Of a stretch of DNA of 33,340 nucleotides, positions 7,532 to 15,364 are shown piece after piece. The number at the start of each line of letters is the position of its first letter. Position 1 is the stretch's first letter. The DNA lies in NCBI GenBank assembly GCA_021205185.1, contig JAJPYB010000005.1, positions 1-33,340 of the forward strand, written 5' to 3'. A program made the position numbers and the translations under genes. The stretch is from Ruminococcus sp. (GTDB taxonomy: Bacteria; Bacillota; Clostridia; Oscillospirales; Ruminococcaceae). Under the pieces are notes generated by a model. That model was not told the origin of the DNA and did not search any database. It saw nothing but the letters and a program-made list of their open reading frames with translations.

Positions 7532-10042
7532 TTAGTCGATCGACAAAACCTTGTAGTCCTTATCCTCAACGACCTTCTTCAACGCTTCGTCTGAAACGTC
7601 CTTGCTAAGCTTAACTACTGCCTTTCCAGACTTGTGACTTGCCTTAGCGTCAGCTACTCCGTCAACAGACAAAAGCGCATTTTTTACAGCCGCCTCGCAA
7701 TGAGAACACATCATTCCTTCGATTTTCATAGTCTTTTTCATACCTGTCACCTCACTTTTGGTATCATCTATTTCAATGACTTTATTAACACTATTTCTGC
7801 CCTTTGGCTTAAAGAAATTTATTCTAAGGGCGTTTGTGACAACGCAAAAGCTCGAAAGACTCATTGCTGCCGCCGCTATCATCGGGTTAAGCTTTAATCC
7901 AAAAAGCGCTATAAACGCACCGGCAGCGATTGGTATTCCAATTACGTTATAAATAAACGCCCAGAAGAGATTTCCATGAATATTGCGAAGCACCTTTTTG
8001 CTCAATGCGATAGCAGTTGGGACGTCAGAAAGGTTGCTCTTCATTAAAACTACGTCGGCGGCGTCAATCGCTACGTCTGCGCCTGCACCGATTGCAATTC
8101 CAACGTCAGCGCTCGTCAGTGCCGGAGCGTCGTTAATTCCGTCGCCCACCATAATAACCTTTCCGTCCTCACGAAGCTTATTGACAACGCTTTCCTTCTC
8201 GTCAGGCATTACGCCTGAAATTACCTCGTCGACTCCCGCTTCCTCGCCAATTCGCTTTGCGGTTTTTTCGTTGTCGCCTGTCAGCATTACAACTCTTATA
8301 CCCATTTCCTTTAGCTCGTTTACCACTTCAAAGCTATCCTCTTTTATAGTATCGGCAACGGCGATTATTCCCAAAAACGTATTTTCCAGACAGAAAAGAA
8401 GTGGAGTTTTTCCGCTTTCAGCAAGCGTATCAGCAGTATTTTTAGCATTGCTCGGTACCGTTACCTTCTGACTTATAAAGTCAAGGCTTCCGCCGAAAAG
8501 AGTCTTCTCATTTAAAGCACCTTTTACGCCGTTTCCTGATAGAGCTTCAAACTCCGTTATCTCGCTCTTATCCGCTCTTGCTTCAAAGGCGGCTGAAACT
8601 ATCGCCTTTGCAAGCGGATGCTCGCTTTTAGCTTCAAGCGAATAAGCGAGCGACAAAAGCTCTTCTCCTGACGTGTCGCCAAAAGGCACAATATCCGTAA
8701 CCTTCGGCTCGCCCTTTGTAATAGTTCCCGTTTTGTCGAGAGCTACGATTTTCGCCTTGCCTGTTTGCTCAAGCGAAACTGCCGTTTTAAACAGTATTCC
8801 GTTTCTAGCGCCTACTCCGCTTCCAACCATAATAGCTACTGGAGTTGCAAGTCCTAAAGCGCAAGGACAGCTTATAACCAAAACTGAAATTCCCCTTGCG
8901 AGCGCAAAGCCTGCCGTTTGACCGCAAAGCAGCCAGATTATAATTGTAACTACGGCTATTGTAATAACAGCCGGTACGAAAATTCCTGAAACCTTATCCG
9001 CAGCCTTAGCTATAGGCGCCTTTGTCGCCGCAGCGTCGCTTACAAGCTTTATTATGTTTGAAAGAGTTGTATCCTCGCCAACCTTTGTAGCCTCGCATTT
9101 TATAAAGCCTGAGGTATTTATAGTTCCGGCGCAAACTCCATCGCCGAAGCTCTTGTCTATCGGAATGCTCTCGCCTGTAAGCGCTGATTCGTCAACTGCG
9201 CTTTCGCCTTCTATTACTCTTCCGTCAACAGGTATATTTTCCCCGGGCCTTACTACAAACACATCGCCTGTTCTGACCTGCTCGGCGGGGGTTATTACCT
9301 CCTCACCGTTTTTTATAATACAAGCGGTATCAGGCGCTAGCTTCATCAGTCCCTTTAAAGCGTCGGTGGTTTTCCCCTTCGACCTCGCTTCAAGCATTTT
9401 TCCTACTGTAATAAGCGTCAGTATCATAGCGGCCGATTCAAAATAAAACTCGTGCATATAGCTCATAACCGCACTAGCATTACCCTTCAGCTGAGCGTCG
9501 GTCATTGCAAAAAGCGCATAAACGCTATATACAAACGCCGCACTTGAACCAAGCGCTACCAAAGTATCCATATTGGGAGAACGGTTAATAAGCGCTTTAA
9601 ATCCGCTGATAAAGAACTTTTGATTTATCACCATAATAATTGCAGAAAGAAGCAGCTCTACAATTCCCGTTGCAATATGATTGTCAGCTAATACCGACGG
9701 CAGCGGCCAGCCCCACATAGTGTGTCCCATTGAAACATACATCAAAACTATTAAAAACCCAAGCGAAGCTATAAGCCTTCTTTTAAGCTTTGGCGTTTCG
9801 GTGTCCGCTAAAGGGTCGTCGTCAGCTTTTACATTGCTCTTTTTTCCTTCGACGCTTGCACCATATCCGGCGGCTACAACGGCGGAAATAATTGCGCTGT
9901 CGCTTGCGCTTCCCTGTACTGCCATTGAGTTTGTCAATAAGCTTACCGAGCATTCCTCAACGCCCTCAACTTTAGAAACTGCCTTCTCAACCCTTGCAAC
10001 GCAAGCGGCGCAGCTCATTCCGGTTACATTAAATTTTTGCAC
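7532..10042 (-). CDS. copA: Cu(I)-exporting P1B-type ATPase with fused CopZ domain
   Basis: Pumps Cu(I) out of the cytoplasm using ATP. Order of domains: N-terminal heavy-metal-associated domain with GMSCAAC (8-14), eight membrane segments, the CPC metal site in TM6 (about 393), phosphorylation motif DKTGT (about 435), [14 protein letters not shown] (about 640), YN in TM7 and MSLSS in TM8. CPC/YN/MxxSS is the Cu(I) class signature. Unusually, a second heavy-metal domain with MMCSHC is fused at the C-terminus (about 768-836) after a linker. That domain starts at an in-frame ATG with its own Shine-Dalgarno and is 69 residues long, the size of free CopZ. The start is GTG 10042, with GGAGAG seven bases upstream. 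It lies 12 bp after csoR and is thus induced by copper. Confidence 0.95.
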   Translation of the reverse strand: MQKFNVTGMSCAACVARVEKAVSKVEGVEECSVSLLTNSMAVQGSASDSAIISAVVAAGYGASVEGKKSNVKADDDPLADTETPKLKRRLIASLGFLIVLMYVSMGHTMWGWPLPSVLADNHIATGIVELLLSAIIMVINQKFFISGFKALINRSPNMDTLVALGSSAAFVYSVYALFAMTDAQLKGNASAVMSYMHEFYFESAAMILTLITVGKMLEARSKGKTTDALKGLMKLAPDTACIIKNGEEVITPAEQVRTGDVFVVRPGENIPVDGRVIEGESAVDESALTGESIPIDKSFGDGVCAGTINTSGFIKCEATKVGEDTTLSNIIKLVSDAAATKAPIAKAADKVSGIFVPAVITIAVVTIIIWLLCGQTAGFALARGISVLVISCPCALGLATPVAIMVGSGVGARNGILFKTAVSLEQTGKAKIVALDKTGTITKGEPKVTDIVPFGDTSGEELLSLAYSLEAKSEHPLAKAIVSAAFEARADKSEITEFEALSGNGVKGALNEKTLFGGSLDFISQKVTVPSNAKNTADTLAESGKTPLLFCLENTFLGIIAVADTIKEDSFEVVNELKEMGIRVVMLTGDNEKTAKRIGEEAGVDEVISGVMPDEKESVVNKLREDGKVIMVGDGINDAPALTSADVGIAIGAGADVAIDAADVVLMKSNLSDVPTAIALSKKVLRNIHGNLFWAFIYNVIGIPIAAGAFIALFGLKLNPMIAAAAMSLSSFCVVTNALRINFFKPKGRNSVNKVIEIDDTKSEVTGMKKTMKIEGMMCSHCEAAVKNALLSVDGVADAKASHKSGKAVVKLSKDVSDEALKKVVEDKDYKVLSID
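7742..7753 (-). promoter_or_regulatory. Internal ribosome-binding site for CopZ-like domain
   Basis: On the minus strand GAGGTG (7753-7748) lies six bases before an in-frame ATG at 7741. Translation from there (7741 to 7532) gives a 69-residue copper chaperone with GMMCSHC and no linker. The spacing is ideal for a genuine start inside copA. Confidence 0.6.
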
Positions 10043-10054
10043 GTCACATCTCTC

Positions 10055-10357
10055 CTATTTCATCAGCTTGTAAATTGTCGCTACAAGCTCGTCTACAACC
10101 TCTTCGTCGCCCTGCTTTATATCTCTGACAACGCACGAATGTATATGATTTGATAAAAGCTCCTTTGAAAAGGAGTTCATCGCAGCGGTAACCGCCGCAG
10201 ATTGAGTTAATATTTCAGGGCAGTAGGCGTTTGCCTCCAACATCTTTTTTATTCCCCTTATTTGTCCCTCTATTCTGTTAAGGCGGTTTACAAGCCTCTT
10301 GTATTCCTCTGCTGTGCGCTCGGTTTTCTTAGCGCTGCATTCACATTTTTCCTTCAA
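10055..10357 (-). CDS. csoR: CsoR-family copper-sensing repressor
   Basis: A 100-residue all-helical repressor that leaves DNA when it binds Cu(I). The metal ligands C46 (YCPEIL), H71 and C75 (HIHSC) have the same 25- and 4-residue spacing as the Cys-His-Cys site of the Mycobacterium CsoR. The R-rich helix RLVNRLNRIEGQIRGIKKM is the usual DNA-binding face. A short Cys-containing N-terminus (KEKCECSAKK) precedes it. The start is TTG 10357 with GGAGGG eight bases before. It is the first gene of the csoR-copA operon and its own promoter carries the operator. Confidence 0.93.
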   Translation of the reverse strand: MKEKCECSAKKTERTAEEYKRLVNRLNRIEGQIRGIKKMLEANAYCPEILTQSAAVTAAMNSFSKELLSNHIHSCVVRDIKQGDEEVVDELVATIYKLMK

Positions 10358-10390
10358 AGAAAATCCCTCCCGATAGTTTTTCTACCAATA

Positions 10391-10419
10391 AGTATATACC
10401 CTCTGGGGGTATATGTCAA
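10391..10419 (-). promoter_or_regulatory. csoR-copA promoter with CsoR operator
   Basis: TTGACA (10419-10414) and TATACT (10396-10391) are 17 bp apart on the minus strand. The spacer is a CsoR-type pseudo-palindrome, TATACCC-ccag/a-GGGTATA, spanning 10393-10414. A repressor bound there would block polymerase directly, so copper should switch the operon on. Confidence 0.85.
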
Positions 10420-10540
10420 TAGATGTTGCACGAAAGCAACAAAACGCATACTGTCAATTTTTATTCCTCCTGCATAAACTTAAATTATGAAGCTCTCAAC
10501 GGGCGGGCTTCTGAATACTTTTTTTGAAAGGGTGGTTATT

Positions 10541-12376
10541 ATGTGTGCGATTGCAGGAGCAATTGGTATGAGCGATATGTTTTATGATGATCCTAAAATA
10601 GCTATTGATATGAGGAATTGTCTGAAGCACAGAGGACCCGACCAGGACGGCTTTTACATAGACGATGACGCTGTACTGATTCACACAAGACTTGCTATAA
10701 TTGATATTGAAAACGGCACTCAGCCGATGATTGCAAGCGAGAAGGGAGAGGAATATGTTTTAGTCTACAACGGCGAGCTTTACAACACGGATGAAATAAG
10801 AAACGAGCTTATAGCTTTGGGGTATAGCTTCAGAACTCACTCGGATACTGAGGTAGTGCTAAAGGCGTTTGTCGAATGGCGGGCGGACGCGCCAAAGCGC
10901 TTTAACGGGATTTACGGCTTTGCTATCTGGGAGAAAAACAAAAGGAGCCTTTTTATTGCAAGGGATAAGCTTGGAGTTAAGCCGTTTTTCTACGGGATTT
11001 TCGGTGACAGGTTTTTATTTGCCAGCGAAATCAAGGGAATACTGAAGTGCCCTTTGGCAAAGCCGAAGGTTGACACTAAGGGAATAGCTGAAATCATTTT
11101 AATAGGCCCTGGAAGAACAAGCGGCTACGGAGTTTTTGAAAATATTTCTGAGCTTCGTCCGGGCGAATGCGGATTCTTTAAGAACGGCAGGCTTAAAACT
11201 CACCTTTACTTTTCGCTTGAAGAAAAGCCCAGCTCTGAAAGCTTTGAGGAAACGCTGGAGCATACAAAATACTTAGTAACCGACGCTATAAAGCGGCAAA
11301 TGGTTTCAGACGTACCAATTGGAACGTTTCTTTCGGGAGGACTTGATTCGAGCGCTATTTCATCGGTCGTTTCTTCCACCCTAAAGGAAAAGGGCGAGCG
11401 GCTTAAAACCTTTTCAATTACCTACAAGGACAACGACAAATACTTTACGAAAAATAAATTCCAACCAAACAGCGACAGCGAATACATTTTAGTTATGCAG
11501 GATTACTTAAACAGCGACCACACTACTGTGACGGTTGATACGCCGCTTCTGGTTGACGCAAACTACCGTGCGGTTGACGCCAGAGATTTGCCCGGAATGG
11601 TAGACGTCGATTCATCGCTGCTGCTGTTTTGCGAAAGGGTCAAGGAGGACAGGTCGGTTGTGCTTTCCGGCGAATGCGCAGACGAGATTTTTGGCGGCTA
11701 CCCGTGGTATCGGGATAAGGAAATAAGAATGACGAACGGATTTCCCTGGTCGCAGGTTACAGACTTTCGGGCAAGCCTCCTTCGCCAAAATATAGCTAAA
11801 AAAATAAATCCCTCAGCTTTTGTTTACCAAAAATACCTCGATACAATAAATCAGGTTAGCGGCGATTTTGACAAAACGCCGACAGACAAAAGGATGAGAG
11901 AAATGTATCTTTTAAACATCTATTGGTTTATGCAGAACCTGCTTGAGAGAAAGGACAGAATGAGTATGGCGTGCGGACTTGAGGTCAGAGTTCCGTTTTG
12001 CGATTACAGAATAGCCGAATATCTATATAACGTCCCCTGGGAATACAAGGATTATAAGGGACGCGAAAAGGGGCTTCTCAGAAAGGCTTTTGAAGACATT
12101 TTGCCGAGTGAAATAGTCTGGCGGAAAAAAAGTCCCTACCCTAAAACCCACAATCCCAGCTATACTAAAGCCATAGATGAGCAGTTTTTAGAAATGGTAA
12201 ATGATAAGACTTCTCCTTTATTTGAAATATTAGAACGTGCAGAGCTTTTAAAGCTTGCTCACACAACCGACACAATTTATTGGTATGGTCAACTAATGGC
12301 GACACCGCAAACTAAAGCATATCTCTTGCAGATAAACTACTGGATAAAAAAATTAAACGTTACGTTTGTTGATTGA
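10541..12376 (+). CDS. asnB: Asparagine synthase (glutamine-hydrolysing)
   Basis: Makes asparagine from aspartate, ATP and glutamine. The start must be ATG 10541, because removal of Met exposes the catalytic Cys of MCAIAGAIG, the Ntn-amidotransferase nucleophile; the longer frame from 10487 would bury it. The glutaminase half (1-210) has RGPD and VYNGELYN; the synthetase half has the PP-loop SGGLDSS (about 266-272), SGECADEIFGGYPWY and the C-terminal LLRKAFEDILP region. At 611 residues it matches AsnB of Clostridia. The ribosome site is weak (GGGTGG). A small hairpin (GAAGC/GCTTC) before a T7 run lies just upstream at 10488-10525 and might attenuate transcription, but the stem is only 5 bp. 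Confidence 0.95.
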   Translation: MCAIAGAIGMSDMFYDDPKIAIDMRNCLKHRGPDQDGFYIDDDAVLIHTRLAIIDIENGTQPMIASEKGEEYVLVYNGELYNTDEIRNELIALGYSFRTHSDTEVVLKAFVEWRADAPKRFNGIYGFAIWEKNKRSLFIARDKLGVKPFFYGIFGDRFLFASEIKGILKCPLAKPKVDTKGIAEIILIGPGRTSGYGVFENISELRPGECGFFKNGRLKTHLYFSLEEKPSSESFEETLEHTKYLVTDAIKRQMVSDVPIGTFLSGGLDSSAISSVVSSTLKEKGERLKTFSITYKDNDKYFTKNKFQPNSDSEYILVMQDYLNSDHTTVTVDTPLLVDANYRAVDARDLPGMVDVDSSLLLFCERVKEDRSVVLSGECADEIFGGYPWYRDKEIRMTNGFPWSQVTDFRASLLRQNIAKKINPSAFVYQKYLDTINQVSGDFDKTPTDKRMREMYLLNIYWFMQNLLERKDRMSMACGLEVRVPFCDYRIAEYLYNVPWEYKDYKGREKGLLRKAFEDILPSEIVWRKKSPYPKTHNPSYTKAIDEQFLEMVNDKTSPLFEILERAELLKLAHTTDTIYWYGQLMATPQTKAYLLQINYWIKKLNVTFVD

Positions 12377-12401
12377 CTTTTCCTATTCAGTCTGCTACAA
12401 T
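12373..12401 (+). promoter_or_regulatory. Promoter overlapping the asnB stop codon
   Basis: TTGACT (12373-12378), 17 bp, TACAAT (12396-12401). It gives the poly-Thr protein its own transcript with a leader of about 88 nt. Confidence 0.6.
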
Positions 12402-12495
12402 AGGACTTACAAAGAACTATATCAGGCTTTACAAAAAGGGGTCTTTGCTTTAAGCCTTGTCGGTTCTTTTAAAATTTTTGAAAGGAAGTATTGCT

Positions 12496-13191
12496 ATGAA
12501 AAGATTTTTGGCAATTTTATTAAGTATATCTGCTTTGGCGTTTTCTATGTGCGCTATGAGCGCTTTTGCCGAAGACGAGGATGTAACTGACGCTGTAGCT
12601 GAGGAAACTACTACAACTACTACAACAACTACTACAGAGCCTACCACAACAACGACAACTACTACAACTACCACGACGCAAGAGCCAACCACAACGACTA
12701 CTACCACTACGACAACGACGACTACAACCACCACTACTACAACTTCAACCAGCGCCGCTCAGGCAGCTCAGACTACTCAGTCAAACGCTCCGAGAGCAAC
12801 AGCTCAGGCAGCGACAACCACTACAACCACAACAGCAGCACAGGCTGACGAGGACGACGATGACGAAGCAGTAGCTGATGTCGATGACGAGGACGAAGAT
12901 GAGGACAGCGAGGTAGCACAAGCGACTCCTCAGTATATGAAGCTTTTGGTACCGATACTTATTATGATGATTATAGTAATTGTAGCGGCGATAATCGTGA
13001 TTGTTGTCTGGCTCAAGAGAAGAAAGAACCACAAGGACGATGACGAAGACGACGAAGGCGAGGAAGGAGTTTACGACGACGAAGGAAATTTCTATCCCGG
13101 CTATTATGATGAAAACGGCACGTTTATTGAAACTGCCGACGGCTACTACAACGCTAAGGGCAAGTTTATAAAATACGACGACGCAAAGTAG
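12496..13191 (+). CDS. Poly-threonine type I membrane protein, unknown function
   Basis: A signal peptide (1-22, ending AFA) is followed by an acidic stretch, a poly-Thr region broken by EP and QEP, an Ala/Gln/Thr linker, a DDEDEDED segment, one membrane helix (about 153-177) and a basic stop-transfer KRRKNHK. By the positive-inside rule the Thr-rich part is outside and the acidic tail inside. The tail has three imperfect copies of G-Y-Y/D-x-x-G-x-F (GVYDDEGNF, GYYDENGTF, GYYNAKGKF). ATG 12496 is chosen for AAAGGAAG seven bases upstream and for the signal peptide. Poly-Thr stretches resemble linkers of Ruminococcus surface proteins and may be O-glycosylated. I do not recognise a named family. 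Confidence 0.75.
   Translation: MKRFLAILLSISALAFSMCAMSAFAEDEDVTDAVAEETTTTTTTTTTEPTTTTTTTTTTTTQEPTTTTTTTTTTTTTTTTTTTSTSAAQAAQTTQSNAPRATAQAATTTTTTTAAQADEDDDDEAVADVDDEDEDEDSEVAQATPQYMKLLVPILIMMIIVIVAAIIVIVVWLKRRKNHKDDDEDDEGEEGVYDDEGNFYPGYYDENGTFIETADGYYNAKGKFIKYDDAK
12608..12745 (+). repeat. Threonine-codon repeat tract
   Basis: Nearly unbroken ACN codons encoding poly-Thr. All four codons ACA, ACC, ACG and ACT are mixed, so it is not a pure microsatellite. The tract seems held by selection on the protein, though length variation by recombination is still possible. Confidence 0.8.
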
Positions 13192-13215
13192 AAAGGCAAA
13201 AAATCACAGCAAAAA

Positions 13216-13252
13216 ATCCGCTGCTCAAAAAACGAGCGGCGGATAATTTTTT
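13216..13252. terminator. Bidirectional terminator
   Basis: An 11-bp stem with one G-U (13216-13226 with 13234-13244), followed by AATTTTTT on plus and by TTTTTT on minus. It separates the poly-Thr gene from the convergent MATE gene. Confidence 0.85.
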
Positions 13253-13268
13253 GTCAGGACTTAAAAAT

Positions 13269-14648
13269 CTAATCTGCTAGCGGCTTGATGGTTTTTCTGT
13301 AAACTGATCTGAAAAACAACAGGCACAAAGCGAGCGAAACACATTCTGCTATTGGAAACGCAATCCATATTACGTTAATCGTGTCAAATACCTTTGCTAA
13401 GATAAATGCTACAGGAACTAAAACCACAAGCTGTCTGCAGATTGAAACTATCATCGAGTAAACTCCGTGACTTAGCGCTTGAAGGGTAGCTATAATTATA
13501 ATGCTAAAGCCTGCAAATATAAACGACGGAGCAATTTCCCTGAAAGCAATAGTTCCCATTCTGATCATTTGCTCGTCGCTTGTGAAAAGCTTAAGCATCA
13601 GGTCAGGAATCGTTTCAAACAATATAAAGCCTAACAGCAGGTATGCTACTGCCATAATGAAGCCCAGTCTCATTGTCGACATAATTCTCTTTTTGTGGTT
13701 TGCGCCGTAATTGTAAGCGATAATCGGCGTCATACCGTTATTAAGTCCAAACACAGGCATAAACACAAACGACTGGACCTTAAAGTAAACGCCTAAAACA
13801 TTTACTCCGTTTTTGGCAACATTTTCAGGAAACAGATAGCAGATTTTATTGAGCGCCAGCGTCATAAACGAGGTTATCGACTGCATTATGATTGCCGGAA
13901 AGCCAACTGCGTAAATCTTCTTGATAATGCGTCCGTTCGGTCTGAAGCCTTTAAGCGACAGGTGTATTTCCTTGTTGTACTTTATGTTGAAAATAAGGCC
14001 CAGCAGAGCGGCTATCGTCTGACCGATTACTGTAGCTATTGCGGCTCCCGCCGCTCCAAGCTTTGGAAATCCGAAATAACCGAAAATCAAAATCGGGTCG
14101 AGAATTATATTTATTATAGCTCCCGTTCCCTGAGTTATCATATTGTAGATTGTCTTTCCTGTCGACTGCAAAAGCCGCTCAAAGGTTATCTGAAAAAACA
14201 CTCCCATTGAAAACATCATAATTATCGATAAATAATCGTTGCCGTAGCTGCGGATTTCAGCCGTTGGAGTCAAGAACCTGTAAAAAATCTCAACGCCGAA
14301 AAATCCTAACAGGAATGCCGCCAGCCAGGACAAGAATGCCAGCAATATAGCATTCTGAGCCGTCTTTCTTACCTCGCCCATTTTCTTCATTCCAAGACTT
14401 TTTGAAAGGTAAGCGTTAATTCCGACTCCCGTTCCAGCAGCCACCGCAATCATCAACGACTGAACCGGAAACGCCAGCGACACTGCGGCTAATGCGTACT
14501 GGTCTGCATCTACTCTTGCAACGAAAATGCTGTCTACGATATTATAAAGCGCCTGCACAAGCATTGAAATTATCATTGGCAACGACATAGTAACGAGCAG
14601 CTTGTTTGTAGACATCGTTCCCATTTTATTTTCTCTTGTTTCTTCCAT
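13269..14648 (-). CDS. MATE family multidrug/cation antiporter
   Basis: An integral membrane protein of about 459 residues with twelve predicted helices in two MatE halves. Recognisable pieces are TMSLPMIISMLVQALYNIVD at the start and the mid-protein GxNNGMTPIIAYNYGA, common in clostridial MATE exporters that couple Na+ or H+ to drug efflux. The substrate is not predictable. The frame also opens at GTG 14654, but ATG 14648 has GAGAAG six bases upstream and is preferred. It is a single-gene unit between two terminators, with its own promoter at 14692-14720. Confidence 0.9.
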   Translation of the reverse strand: MEETRENKMGTMSTNKLLVTMSLPMIISMLVQALYNIVDSIFVARVDADQYALAAVSLAFPVQSLMIAVAAGTGVGINAYLSKSLGMKKMGEVRKTAQNAILLAFLSWLAAFLLGFFGVEIFYRFLTPTAEIRSYGNDYLSIIMMFSMGVFFQITFERLLQSTGKTIYNMITQGTGAIINIILDPILIFGYFGFPKLGAAGAAIATVIGQTIAALLGLIFNIKYNKEIHLSLKGFRPNGRIIKKIYAVGFPAIIMQSITSFMTLALNKICYLFPENVAKNGVNVLGVYFKVQSFVFMPVFGLNNGMTPIIAYNYGANHKKRIMSTMRLGFIMAVAYLLLGFILFETIPDLMLKLFTSDEQMIRMGTIAFREIAPSFIFAGFSIIIIATLQALSHGVYSMIVSICRQLVVLVPVAFILAKVFDTINVIWIAFPIAECVSLALCLLFFRSVYRKTIKPLAD

Positions 14649-14691
14649 TTTCACTTCTCTTTTCTATCATTTCTTTTTTCACACATCTACT

Positions 14692-14720
14692 AGTATATCA
14701 AAATTCTGTCGAAATTTAAA
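14692..14720 (-). promoter_or_regulatory. MATE promoter containing a 0A-box match
   Basis: TTTAAA (14720-14715), 17 bp, TATACT (14697-14692) on minus. The spacer contains a perfect TGTCGAA heptamer (plus strand 14707-14713), the Spo0A-box core. A 7-mer is expected several times in 33 kb, so the box is only suggestive. Confidence 0.4.
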
Positions 14721-14779
14721 GACCCTTGTATATAGAAAAATGACAGTTATTTGCACTCCTTTTGTTGCAAATTATACAA

Positions 14780-14815
14780 AAAATTCCGAACGCTTGTTGC
14801 AGCGCTCAGAATTTT
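14780..14815 (-). terminator. Terminator of the yfhO-nudix operon
   Basis: A long imperfect stem (14780-14794 with 14801-14815, 13 of 15 paired). On the minus strand the right arm runs into TTTTTTG. Confidence 0.7.
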
Positions 14816-14830
14816 CTTTGCAAGTTCACT

Positions 14831-15364
14831 TTACTTGATATAATTTTTTGCCTTTAAAATTGCAATTTGCGTTTTGGCGTCGGGAATTTCATCGTCTATC
14901 ACCATTTGGTACGCCTTGTCAAACGGCATTTTTACAACGTCGATAAACTCGCCCTCGTCAAGATGAGTTTCGCCAAACGAAAGGCCGGTTGCGAGATACA
15001 TATAGATAACCTCTGTATCATAAGCTACTGTCGGGTAGAGCTTTCCTAAAGAAACTACGCTTTCAGCGGTAGCGCCAATTTCCTCCTTTAGCTCCCTTAT
15101 TCCGCAAGCAAGCGGCTCCTCGCCCGCTTCCCTTTTGCCTGCCGGAATTTCAAGAAGCACCGTCTTAAAAGGATAGCGAAACTGCTTTACCAGATAAATA
15201 TTCCTGTCGTTGTCAACAGGCAAAACGCAAACTCCGCCCGAATGGTAAACGACCTCCCTTATACTCTGCTTACCGTTTTCAAGCTCGATTTGCTCTTTTG
15301 TTACCCGAATGATTTTCCCGTTGTAAATCTCTTCAACGCCAAGCGTTTTTTCTTCTAAATGCAT
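14831..15364 (-). CDS. NUDIX hydrolase, ADP-ribose pyrophosphatase type
   Basis: A 177-residue protein with a full Nudix box at 76-98: GKREAGEEPLACGIRELKEE then IGA, fitting Gx5Ex7REUxEExGU. The residues before it (VKQFRYPFKTVLLEIPAG) are those of the ADP-ribose/NudF class, which splits ADP-ribose to AMP and ribose 5-phosphate with Mg2+. Its ATG overlaps the last 10 nt of the yfhO-like gene, so the two are translationally coupled; this pairing is not an obvious pathway. Confidence 0.9.
   Translation of the reverse strand: MHLEEKTLGVEEIYNGKIIRVTKEQIELENGKQSIREVVYHSGGVCVLPVDNDRNIYLVKQFRYPFKTVLLEIPAGKREAGEEPLACGIRELKEEIGATAESVVSLGKLYPTVAYDTEVIYMYLATGLSFGETHLDEGEFIDVVKMPFDKAYQMVIDDEIPDAKTQIAILKAKNYIK

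Noticed and set aside
7983-9446. Several plus-strand open frames inside copA
   Set aside because: They are shadows of copA in other frames; they lack ribosome sites and family features, and copA is unambiguous.
10488-10525. Attenuator hairpin before asnB (GAAGC/GCTTC then T7)
   Set aside because: The stem is only 5 bp, the loop is 13 nt and the T-run is 7 bases away. Too weak to list as a feature; it is mentioned under asnB.
12450-12734. Poly-valine minus-strand open frame
   Set aside because: It is the antisense shadow of the threonine-codon tract.
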